The notes beneath the pieces were generated by a model, which saw only the letters and a program-made list of their open reading frames with translations, searched no databases and was not told the origin of the DNA. From an uncultured Lysobacteraceae bacterium (GTDB lineage: Bacteria > Pseudomonadota > Gammaproteobacteria > Xanthomonadales > Xanthomonadaceae): 6,427 nt of DNA. The stretch is from contig CAMLSB010000108.1 in NCBI GenBank assembly GCA_946482565.1, positions 1-6,427 on the forward strand, written 5' to 3'. The position numbers and the translations under genes were made by a program. Of this stretch, positions 1 to 6,427 are shown piece by piece; the stretch's first letter is position 1; every line of letters starts with the position of its first letter.

Positions 1-3
1 ACG

Positions 4-420
4 ATGTTCATGCAACCGAACTGGCTGGCGGTGGTCGCGGCGGCGGTGTCCGCCTTTGTGATCGGTGGGCTCTGGTACGGGCCGCTGTTCAAGAACGCGT
101 GGTGCCGCGAGGCGGGCATCGACCTGCACGCCGCCGGCGCCGGCGCCGGCCCGAAGCAGCGCCATCCGGCGAAGGTCTTCGGCACCGCGTTCGTCGCGGC
201 GTTGGCAGGCGCCGCGGCGTTCGCGTGGTGGATCGGACCGGCGCCGGAACTGGAGTACGCAGTGCGCCGCGGCGTGCTCGCGGGCCTGGGCATCGCCGCG
301 ACCAGCTTCGGCATCAACTACGCGTTCGCCGGCCGCAGCCTGAAGCTGTGGCTCATCGACGGCGGTTATCACACCCTGCAGTTCGCCGTTTACGGCATGA
401 TCCTCGGCATCTGGCACTGA
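4..420 (+). CDS. DUF1761 family integral membrane protein
   Basis: Predicted small inner-membrane protein of 138 residues; the function of the family is not established. Four hydrophobic stretches are visible at about residues 7-25, 57-78, 88-108 and 115-136, with a short polar, Ala/Gly-rich loop (about 35-56) after the first. Family-typical features are the N-terminal GGLWYGPLF just after helix 1 and the C-terminal run with NYAFAGRS, IDGGYH and a terminal GIW. The length matches DUF1761 proteins (roughly 130-150 aa). The start is uncertain because the window begins only 3 nt upstream: ATG at 4 and ATG at 10 are both possible, and the family usually begins only a few residues before the NWLA motif, which favours either. 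The next gene starts 13 nt after the stop, so the two are probably co-transcribed. Family assignment is by recognition of these motifs. Confidence 0.8.
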   Translation: MFMQPNWLAVVAAAVSAFVIGGLWYGPLFKNAWCREAGIDLHAAGAGAGPKQRHPAKVFGTAFVAALAGAAAFAWWIGPAPELEYAVRRGVLAGLGIAATSFGINYAFAGRSLKLWLIDGGYHTLQFAVYGMILGIWH

Positions 421-433
421 CAAGGGAGCAACG

Positions 434-778
434 ATGCCGATCCGCTACCACATCACCCTGCGCAACCCCGAAGCCGCGCGCGGCAGCGATGCCGACTACG
501 CGTTCCGCGGCCATGGCGCCGGCGCGCTCGCGGAAGAGCTGCAGTCTGCATTGCGCAGCGACGCGCTGTTCCAGCGCTGGCGCGGCGCGCAGGACGATCC
601 GGACGACGTCGATCCGGCGCTGGGCGCGACCGACCCGTCCGCAACGGTGGCCGGCGAACAGCACGACCTGCACTTCGACCTGATCGCGGTGACCTCGATC
701 CCCGGCGCGGTGCTGCGGCACCGCCTGCGCCTGCTGGCCGGGCATGGCTGGGAGCTGCGCGACGTCGCGGCTGCCTGA
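434..778 (+). CDS. Hypothetical protein, 114 aa, unknown function
   Basis: I do not recognise a characterised family. The ATG at 434 is preceded by a good Shine-Dalgarno (GGGAG at 424-428, 5 nt spacer), and the reading frame follows the DUF1761 gene by 13 nt, so it is likely real and part of the same transcript. The product is soluble, with no signal peptide or membrane segment. It begins with a beta-like stretch (PIRYHITLRNP), then an Ala-rich helix-like part (about 32-48), an acidic central part with DDPDDVDPALGATDP (about 55-69), and a C-terminal half with HDLHFDLIAVTS and a basic RHRLRLLAGHGWELRD segment. It has no Cys. The overall look is a small alpha/beta domain. The protein resembles uncharacterised Xanthomonadaceae proteins as far as I recall, which I cannot verify here. 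It ends 42 nt before the PP-loop ATPase gene. Confidence 0.72.
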   Translation: MPIRYHITLRNPEAARGSDADYAFRGHGAGALAEELQSALRSDALFQRWRGAQDDPDDVDPALGATDPSATVAGEQHDLHFDLIAVTSIPGAVLRHRLRLLAGHGWELRDVAAA

Positions 779-820
779 GCGCCGGAGCGGCGCAAGCTGC
801 GTCGTGGACGAGTGCCTCCC

Positions 821-1501
821 ATGAAAGCCCTCCTGTCCTGGAGCGGCGGCAAGGATGCCGCCTGGACCCTGCATGCGCTGCGCCAGCGCGGCGACATCGA
901 GGTCGTCGGCTTGCTGACCACGGTCACGCGCGAACATGCCCGTGTCTCGATGCAGGGCATCCGCCGCAGCGTGCTGCATGCGCAGGCGCTAGCCACGCGG
1001 CTGCCGCTGCTCGAGGCGGAAATCCCGGCGAACTGCGCGAACGACGTCTACGAAGCGGCGATGGCCGCCGCGCTGGCGGAGGCGGCGGGGCGCTGGCCGG
1101 ACGTGCGCGCCGTGGCGTTCGGCGACCTGTTCCTCGAGGATCTTCGTGCCTGGCGCGTCGCGAACCTCGCGCGCATCGGCTGGGACGTCGTCACGCCGCT
1201 GTTCGGCAGCGACACCGCGGCGCTGGCGCGCGAGATGCAGGCCGGTGGCCTGCGTGCCGCGTTGTGCTGCGTGGACACCACCCGGCTCGACGCGGGCTTC
1301 GCGGGCCGCGACTTCGACGCGGCGCTGGTACGCGACCTGCCGGCGGGCATCGACCCCTGCGGCGAGAACGGCGAGTTCCACACCTGCGTGCATGCGGGCC
1401 CGATGTTCGCGGCGCCGCTGCGGCTGGCGCGCGGCGAAACCGTGTTGCGCGACGAACGCTTCGCCTACACCGATTTCAAGATCGGGGACGGAGGTCGCTA
1501 A
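821..1501 (+). CDS. Dph6-like N-type PP-loop ATPase (ATP_bind_4/COG2102)
   Basis: A 226-residue cytosolic ATP-binding protein of the adenine-nucleotide alpha-hydrolase superfamily. The N-terminal PP-loop SGGKD is at residues 8-12 (after KALLSW), where ATP is pyrophosphorolysed or adenylated. The C-terminal family signature GENGEFHT is at 181-188, followed by HAGPMF; a central GDLFLEDLR lies in the middle. Archaeal and eukaryotic relatives (Dph6) amidate diphthine on EF-2. Bacteria have no EF-2 diphthamide, so the bacterial substrate is unknown and 'diphthine-ammonia ligase' should not be carried over. ATG at 821 is chosen because the PP-loop strand starts directly after it and a weak GGACGAG (806-812) is suitably spaced; a GTG at 812 in the same frame is less likely. 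The last five residues (GDGGR) and the TAA stop come from the 1484-1558 palindrome, so the original C terminus may have differed. Confidence 0.85.
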   Translation: MKALLSWSGGKDAAWTLHALRQRGDIEVVGLLTTVTREHARVSMQGIRRSVLHAQALATRLPLLEAEIPANCANDVYEAAMAAALAEAAGRWPDVRAVAFGDLFLEDLRAWRVANLARIGWDVVTPLFGSDTAALAREMQAGGLRAALCCVDTTRLDAGFAGRDFDAALVRDLPAGIDPCGENGEFHTCVHAGPMFAAPLRLARGETVLRDERFAYTDFKIGDGGR

Positions 1502-1558
1502 TTTCGGGACAGGACATTTTCCGAATGCCCTGTCCCGAAATTAACGACCTCCGTCCCC
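1484..1558. repeat. 75-bp near-perfect palindrome between convergent genes
   Basis: Base 1484 pairs with 1558 and so on inwards, giving two 35-nt arms with only two mismatches (1498/1544 and 1514/1528) around a 5-nt loop at 1519-1523. The arms read GGGGACGGAGGTCG at the outside and ATTTCGGGACAGG further in. Both outer arms are coding: each is read in the same phase by its own gene and gives codons for GDGGR followed by TAA. The single outer mismatch changes only the third base of the Arg codon (CGC against CGT). The length, symmetry and lack of relation to the surrounding coding sequence suggest an inserted, dispersed REP/MITE-like element rather than a locally evolved terminator. Copies elsewhere in the genome cannot be seen from one window. 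Confidence 0.85.
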
Positions 1559-1563
1559 TTTTT
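1484..1563 (+). terminator. Intrinsic terminator of the dph6-like operon
   Basis: Read on the plus strand, the long hairpin ends in a GC-rich base (CCGTCCCC) followed at once by TTTTT at 1559-1563, the classic rho-independent form. On the minus strand the fghA transcript would form the same hairpin, but it is followed by GATCTTG and not by a T tract. Intrinsic termination is therefore expected to be strong for the plus-strand genes and weaker or rho-dependent for fghA. The T tract lies inside the fghA coding region (it is the CAA AAA of its C-terminal codons). Confidence 0.7.
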
Positions 1564-2452
1564 GCAGCGCGGCGGCGTGCCAGGCGATGTGCTCGCCGAT
1601 GAAGCTCGAGATGAAGTAGTAGCTGTGGTCGTAGCCCGGATGCAGGCGCAGCGTGAGCGGATGGCCCGCCACCGCGCAGGCCTCGCGCAGCAGCTCCGGG
1701 CGCAGCTGGGTCGCGAGGAACTCGTCGGCCTCGCCCTGGTCGACGAACAGCGGCAGCCGCTCGCCCGCGGCCGCCGCCGCCGCCGCGACGAGTTCGCACG
1801 CATCCCACCGTGCCCACGCCGCGTGGTCGGCGCCGAGATAGGCGCCGAAGGCCTGCTCGCCCCATGGCACGCGCGACGGCGCGACGATCGGCGAGAACGC
1901 CGACACGCTGCGATAGCGCCCCGGATTGCGCAGCGCCGCGACCAGCGCGCCGTGCCCGCCCATCGAATGCCCGGCAATCGCGCGCGCGCCGTCGCCGGCC
2001 ACCGCCGGATGCGCTTCGAGCCAGGCCGGCAATTCGCGCACGACGTATTCGTGCATGCGGTAGTGCCGCGACCACGGCGCCTGCGTCGCATCCACGTAGA
2101 AGCCCGCGCCCTTGCCCAGGTCGTAGCGCTCCGGCGCGTCGGCCACGTCATCGCCGCGCGGGCTCGTGTCCGGCGCCACCAGGATGAGGCCATGCTCCGC
2201 CGCATGACGCTGCGCGCCGGCCTTGGTGATGAAGTTCTGCTCGGTGCAGGTCAGCCCGGAAAGCCAATACAGCACCGGGCACGGTCCGCGTGCAGCCTGC
2301 GGCGGGAAATACACGCCCACCGCCATCTCGCAGTCGAGCGCATCGGAACGATGCCGGTAGACGTCCTGCCAGCCGCCGAAGCAGGCATGGCGCTCGAGCC
2401 GCTGCGTGCCTGGCGCCTCGATGCCGGCGAAATCGCCCTGCAGCGCGTCCAT
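1541..2452 (-). CDS. fghA: S-formylglutathione hydrolase
   Basis: Cytosolic esterase-D-type alpha/beta hydrolase that releases formate and glutathione from S-formylglutathione, the second step of glutathione-dependent formaldehyde oxidation. The 303-residue product carries CFGG (24-27), the oxyanion-hole segment LYWLSGLTCTEQNF (61-74), APDTSPRG (93-100) and GAGFYVDAT (115-123). The triad is readable by comparison with human ESD: nucleophile Ser163 in GHSMGGHG, Asp243 in DQGEADEF, and His276 in GYDHSYYF. It is about 20-25 residues longer than FrmB or ESD, from an N-terminal lead of roughly 15 residues, an Ala run (223-229) and a C-terminal tail. The ATG at 2452 is only 2 nt after the frmA TGA, so it is probably translated by coupling; I see no strong Shine-Dalgarno. 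The final GDGGR and TAA are donated by the 1484-1558 palindrome. Also called frmB or estB. Confidence 0.94.
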   Translation of the reverse strand: MDALQGDFAGIEAPGTQRLERHACFGGWQDVYRHRSDALDCEMAVGVYFPPQAARGPCPVLYWLSGLTCTEQNFITKAGAQRHAAEHGLILVAPDTSPRGDDVADAPERYDLGKGAGFYVDATQAPWSRHYRMHEYVVRELPAWLEAHPAVAGDGARAIAGHSMGGHGALVAALRNPGRYRSVSAFSPIVAPSRVPWGEQAFGAYLGADHAAWARWDACELVAAAAAAAGERLPLFVDQGEADEFLATQLRPELLREACAVAGHPLTLRLHPGYDHSYYFISSFIGEHIAWHAAALQKGDGGR

Positions 2453-2454
2453 GC

Positions 2455-3668
<1,214 letters not shown>

Positions 3669-3670
<2 letters not shown>

Positions 3671-5063
3671 AATACGCGAACTCGCGGAAGACCGGATCGA
3701 CGCTGCCGTTCCACTCCCCATGGAACAGCTCGAGCTTGCGCTCGGCGGGCGTCTGGTTCGACTCGGCGTATTCGATCAGCGGCGCGAGGAAGATGCGTTC
3801 GTCGGCGCCGTTGCGGTTGTTGCGCGCGCGGCGCTGCAGGCCGGCGGCGGAAATCTCCAGCGCGCGCCGCGCCAGGTCGCGCACGGTCGCGCCGGCGCCC
3901 AGCGACGCGGGCGCGGCCAGCTTCAGCGCATGCTTCGGCACGCCGTCGCGCAGCGCGTTGCGCTCCGCCATCGTGAAATCCTTCACCAGGTCCCAGGCGG
4001 CATCCAGCGCCGCGTCGTCGTAGAGCAGCCCGACCCAGAACGCCGGCAGCGCGCACAGCCGGTTCCAGGGGCCGCCGTCGGCACCACGCATTTCCAGGTA
4101 CTTCTTCAGCCGCACCTCGGGGAACGCCGTGGTCATGTGGTCGGACCAGTCGCGCAGCGTCGGGCGCACGCCGGGCAGCGTGTCGAGCCCGCCGTCCATG
4201 AAGGCGCGGAACGACTTGCCGCTCAGGTCGATGTACTTGCCTTCGCGGTACGAGAAATACATCGGCACGTCGAGCAGGTAGTCGACGTAGCGCTCGTAGC
4301 CGAAGCCGTCCTCGAACACGAAGTCGAGCATGCCGGTGCGGCCCGGATCGGTGTCGGTCCAGATATGCGAGCGGTACGAGAGGTAACCGTTCGGCTTGCC
4401 CTCGGTGAAAGGCGAATCGGCGAACAACGCCGTCGCCACCGGCTGCAGCGCCAGCGACACGCGGAACTTCTTCACCATGTCGGCTTCGCCGGCGACATCG
4501 AGGTTGACCTGCACGGTGCAGGTGCGCGTCATCATGTCGAGGCCGAGCGAGCCGACCTTGGGCATGTAGTCGCGCATGATCCGGTAGCGGCCCTTCGGCA
4601 TCCACGGCATCTCGTCGCGGCGCCACTTCGGCTGGAAGCCCATGCCGAGGAAGCCCAGGCCGATCTCGTCGGCGACGCTGCGCACTTCGCGCAGGTGCGA
4701 TTCGACTTCGCAGCAGGTCTGGTGGATCGTCTCCAGCTGCGCGCCCGACAGTTCGAGCTGCCCCGCCGGCTCCAGCGTCACCGAAGCACCATCGCGCAGC
4801 AGCGCGATCGTGCGCGCCGGCATGCCGTCGACCGATTCCTGCACCGGATCCCAACCGAAACGTTGCATGCCGGTGAGCATCGCCTCGATGCCGCGCTCGC
4901 CCTCGAAGGTCGGCGGGCGCAGGTCGTCGAGGCGGAAACCGAACTTCTCGTGCTCCGTGCCGATCCGCCAGTCTTCGCGCGCCCGCGCGCCGCTGGCCAT
5001 GTACTCGACCAGTTCGCGGCGATCGGTGACCGGTGACTCGGCGACGCTGCTCGGACTCGACAT
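3669..5063 (-). CDS. gshA: Glutamate-cysteine ligase, plant/proteobacterial type (GCS2)
   Basis: Cytosolic ATP-dependent enzyme that joins the gamma-carboxyl of glutamate to cysteine, the first and limiting step of glutathione synthesis. The 464-residue product has the size of the plant/alpha- and gammaproteobacterial class (about 450-460 aa), not the 518-aa E. coli type. Recognisable parts are [10 protein letters not shown] (34-43, active-site glutamates that bind metal and substrate), [14 protein letters not shown] (97-110), MGFQPKW (141-147), a stretch with [24 protein letters not shown] (166-189), and [34 protein letters not shown] towards the C-terminal half. The two cysteines that form the redox switch in plant enzymes cannot be judged by eye. 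The ATG at 5063 is supported by GAGGT (5070-5074) with a 6-nt spacer; the frame stays open further upstream, but that part runs antisense to engB. The stop touches the 3604-3670 repeat. Its place upstream of frmA-fghA links glutathione supply with glutathione-dependent detoxification. Confidence 0.93.
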
Positions 5064-5075
5064 CGAATGACCTCG

Positions 5076-5098
5076 GTAGAGCCGACCCATGGTCGGCT
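5076..5098 (+). repeat. GTAG-type REP unit 1
   Basis: The header GTAG (5076-5079) is followed by a hairpin with an 8-bp perfect stem, AGCCGACC (5080-5087) and GGTCGGCT (5091-5098), and a CAT loop. This is the architecture of the GTAG/SMAG repetitive extragenic palindromes of Stenotrophomonas and Xanthomonas, which are linked to RAYT transposases. The unit begins 2 nt from the gshA Shine-Dalgarno, so in the engB-gshA direction the hairpin sits directly before the gshA ribosome-binding site. Confidence 0.8.
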
Positions 5099-5126
5099 GC
5101 GTCAAACCATGGATTTTAGCGGGGGG

Positions 5127-5149
5127 AGCCGACCATGGGTCGGCTTTAC
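5127..5149 (-). repeat. GTAG-type REP unit 2, inverted, with GTAA header
   Basis: The reverse complement of this unit matches unit 1 at 22 of 23 positions; the only difference is in the header, GTAA instead of GTAG. The 28-nt spacer (5099-5126) contains a further CCATGG like those in both hairpin cores. The two units thus form a head-to-head pair that can fold as two small hairpins or as one long cruciform. The TAA of the header (5146-5148) is the stop codon of engB. Confidence 0.8.
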
Positions 5150-5790
5150 AGCTCCAGCCAGCCGGCGACGACCGCGCGCAGCTCGTCGACGCCCTGGCGC
5201 GACTCGCCCGAGAACGCCTGCACGCTGACCGTGTCGCCCCATGCGGACGCCAATTCGCGCCGCACCGCCAGCAGCGTGTTGCCCTGGGCGCCGCGGCCGA
5301 GCTTGTCGGCCTTGGTGAGCAGCGCATGCGCCGGCAGGCCGCGGCGCACCGCGTAGCCGAGCATCTGCCGGTCGTAGTCCTTGAGCGGATGGCGGATGTC
5401 CATCACCACCACCAGCCCGCGCAGCGCCTGGCGCGTCTCGAAATAGCGCTCGATGAAGGCCTGCCAGTGCGCCTGCAGGTCCTGCGGCACCTTGGCGTAG
5501 CCGTAACCGGGCAGGTCGACGAGCCAGCGCGCGGCCTCCGGCGCGGGCGGCGGCGCGCCCGGCGGCACCGGCGGGGCGACGTCGAAGAAGACCAGTTGCT
5601 GGGTCCGGCCGGGCGTCTTGGAGACCCGCGCCAGCGCGTTCTGTTGGCACAAGGCATTGAGCGCGCTGGACTTGCCGGCGTTGGAGCGGCCGGCAAACGC
5701 GACTTCGCGGCCCAGGTCGGGCGGCAGCTGGCGCGGTTCGTGGGCGGCCAGCCGGTAGGTGGCGCGGACGAAGGGATTGGGGGCAGCCAT
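5146..5790 (-). CDS. engB: Ribosome biogenesis GTP-binding protein EngB (YihA/YsxC)
   Basis: Cytosolic TrmE-Era-EngA-like GTPase needed for large (50S) ribosomal subunit assembly. The 214-residue product has P-loop G1 GRSNAGKS (34-41), the G2 region KTPGRTQ (58-64), G3 [11 protein letters not shown] (92-102), G4 TKAD (159-162) and a G5-like SGES near the C terminus. A Pro/Ala-rich insertion (about 71-87) sits between the strand after G2 and G3, making the protein slightly longer than the roughly 200-residue norm. ATG at 5790 is preferred over ATG at 5796 because a GAAG lies about 8 nt upstream of the former and only 2 nt before the latter; neither site is strong. The stop codon lies in the header of REP unit 2. 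It is divergent from the cytochrome c4 gene, as in Pseudomonas and relatives, and gshA follows downstream after the REP pair. Confidence 0.94.
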   Translation of the reverse strand: MAAPNPFVRATYRLAAHEPRQLPPDLGREVAFAGRSNAGKSSALNALCQQNALARVSKTPGRTQQLVFFDVAPPVPPGAPPPAPEAARWLVDLPGYGYAKVPQDLQAHWQAFIERYFETRQALRGLVVVMDIRHPLKDYDRQMLGYAVRRGLPAHALLTKADKLGRGAQGNTLLAVRRELASAWGDTVSVQAFSGESRQGVDELRAVVAGWLEL

Positions 5791-5843
5791 GGGCATAGCT
5801 TCGCACGGCACCCATGCCCCGATGCCGCCCGCGCGGTCGCTGT

Positions 5844-5873
5844 TTGACCGTGCGCGGCCCCGGGTCCGATAAT
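5844..5873 (+). promoter_or_regulatory. Sigma-70-type promoter of the cytochrome c4 gene
   Basis: TTGACC (5844-5849) and GATAAT (5868-5873) are separated by 18 bp; each differs from consensus at one position. The predicted start near 5880 gives a leader of about 50 nt before the ATG at 5929. It lies in the 138-bp gap between divergent engB and the cytochrome gene. I saw no comparably good promoter for engB on the other strand in this gap. Confidence 0.65.
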
Positions 5874-5928
5874 TCATGCACTTTGCGGTCGCCATGCGGC
5901 GCACCGCCCCCTGTGTCCGGAGCCTCGC

Positions 5929-6427
5929 ATGCGCAAGTCCCGCGCCTACGCCATCGCTGCCATCGCTACTCTTGCCGTGGCCGCCGCCGCGTATGCCCAG
6001 CAGACCCCGCCGCCGCAGGCCGCCACGCCGGCGCCAGCTGCCGCTCCCGCGGCGCCCGCCACCGACGCACCGGCGACGCCCGCCGCGACCACCACGACCG
6101 CGCTGCCCGACAACGCGCCGGTGCAGGCGAGCGCGATCGATGCCGTCGCCGAACTGGCCAAGGCCCACTGGGGCGACGCCAAGGCCGGCGCCACCAAGGC
6201 CGGCGCCTGCGCCGCCTGCCACGGCCTCGACGGCAACCCGAGCGATGCGCAGTACCCGCGCCTGGCCGGCATGCCCGAGCGCTACGTCGCCACGCAGCTC
6301 GCGCTGTTCAAGAGCGGCGAGCGCACCGGCGGCATGGCCGCGGTGATGGTGCCGATGGCCACCCCGCTGTCGGCGCAGGACATGCGCGACCTCGGCGCGT
6401 TCTTCGCCCAGCAGAAGGCGGGCGCCG
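5929..6427 (+). CDS. Diheme cytochrome c4, N-terminal part (cut by window edge)
   Basis: Exported periplasmic electron-transfer protein; c4 cytochromes feed electrons to terminal oxidases. A signal peptide is clear: MRKSR, then a hydrophobic Ala-rich core (6-21) and an AYAQ cleavage site (after about residue 23). Residues 24-64 are a low-complexity Pro/Ala/Thr linker. The first heme domain follows, with the heme-binding CAACH at 94-98, [16 protein letters not shown] (109-124) and the methionine-ligand region MVPMATPLS (140-148; Met140 or Met143 is the likely axial ligand), then [15 protein letters not shown]. These are typical of the first half of cytochrome c4; the second heme domain would lie beyond the edge, and the frame is open at 6427. 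The ATG is supported by GGAG (5919-5922) with a 6-nt spacer. The neighbourhood (divergent engB) supports c4, but a monoheme class I c-type cytochrome cannot be fully excluded. Confidence 0.9.
   Translation, partial: MRKSRAYAIAAIATLAVAAAAYAQQTPPPQAATPAPAAAPAAPATDAPATPAATTTTALPDNAPVQASAIDAVAELAKAHWGDAKAGATKAGACAACHGLDGNPSDAQYPRLAGMPERYVATQLALFKSGERTGGMAAVMVPMATPLSAQDMRDLGAFFAQQKAGA

Noticed and set aside
779..793. Small GCGCC/GGCGC hairpin just after the 114-aa gene
   Set aside because: Five-bp stem without a T tract, and 28 nt ahead of the next start; expected by chance at this GC content.
812..820. GTG start three codons upstream in the PP-loop ATPase gene
   Set aside because: Adds only MPP before the conserved KALLSWSGGKD strand, and the weak Shine-Dalgarno overlaps it; ATG at 821 fits better.
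5064..5327. Upstream extension of the gshA frame to 5327
   Set aside because: It would overlap engB on the same strand in another phase and cross the REP pair. The ATG at 5063 has a good ribosome-binding site and fits family length.
5876..6346. A plus-strand frame that reads as a Pro/Arg-rich 156-residue protein
   Set aside because: It overlaps the cytochrome c4 gene in another phase. The frame from 5929 has a signal peptide, a CXXCH and a Shine-Dalgarno.

Overview
The window is an ordinary-looking, very GC-rich (about two thirds G+C by eye) bacterial chromosomal segment. Two things point to a gammaproteobacterium of the Xanthomonadaceae/Lysobacteraceae group (Lysobacter, Luteimonas, Stenotrophomonas or relatives): the protein types (plant/proteobacterial-type GshA, EngB beside a cytochrome c4) and a pair of GTAG-headed REP hairpins of the kind described in Stenotrophomonas and Xanthomonas. 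The genus is inference. I found no phage, plasmid, CRISPR, tRNA or rRNA signal.

Layout. Plus strand, 1-1501: three closely spaced genes encode a four-helix DUF1761 membrane protein, a 114-residue protein I do not recognise, and a Dph6-like N-type PP-loop ATPase. At 1484-1558 lies an almost perfect 75-bp palindrome between the ATPase gene and the convergent fghA. Minus strand, 1541-5790, read right to left: engB (ribosome-assembly GTPase), gshA (glutamate-cysteine ligase), frmA (S-(hydroxymethyl)glutathione dehydrogenase) and fghA (S-formylglutathione hydrolase). A 138-bp divergent gap with a good sigma-70-type promoter then leads to a diheme cytochrome c4 gene that runs off the right edge.

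Functional logic. GshA makes gamma-glutamylcysteine, the glutathione precursor. FrmA and FghA use glutathione as the carrier to oxidise formaldehyde to formate. FrmA and FghA are separated by 2 nt and are almost certainly co-translated. The engB/cytochrome c4 divergence is a recurrent gammaproteobacterial arrangement.

The most interesting feature is the junctions, not the genes. The three 3' ends not followed by a tightly coupled gene each carry a different hairpin repeat that touches or supplies the stop codon. At the convergent dph6-like/fghA junction a single palindrome gives both proteins the same C-terminal tail (GDGGR) and the same TAA stop. At engB the header of a REP unit supplies the stop. 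At gshA a G/C-skewed repeat begins at the stop codon and runs towards the frmA promoter. I see no convincing new multi-gene system here.
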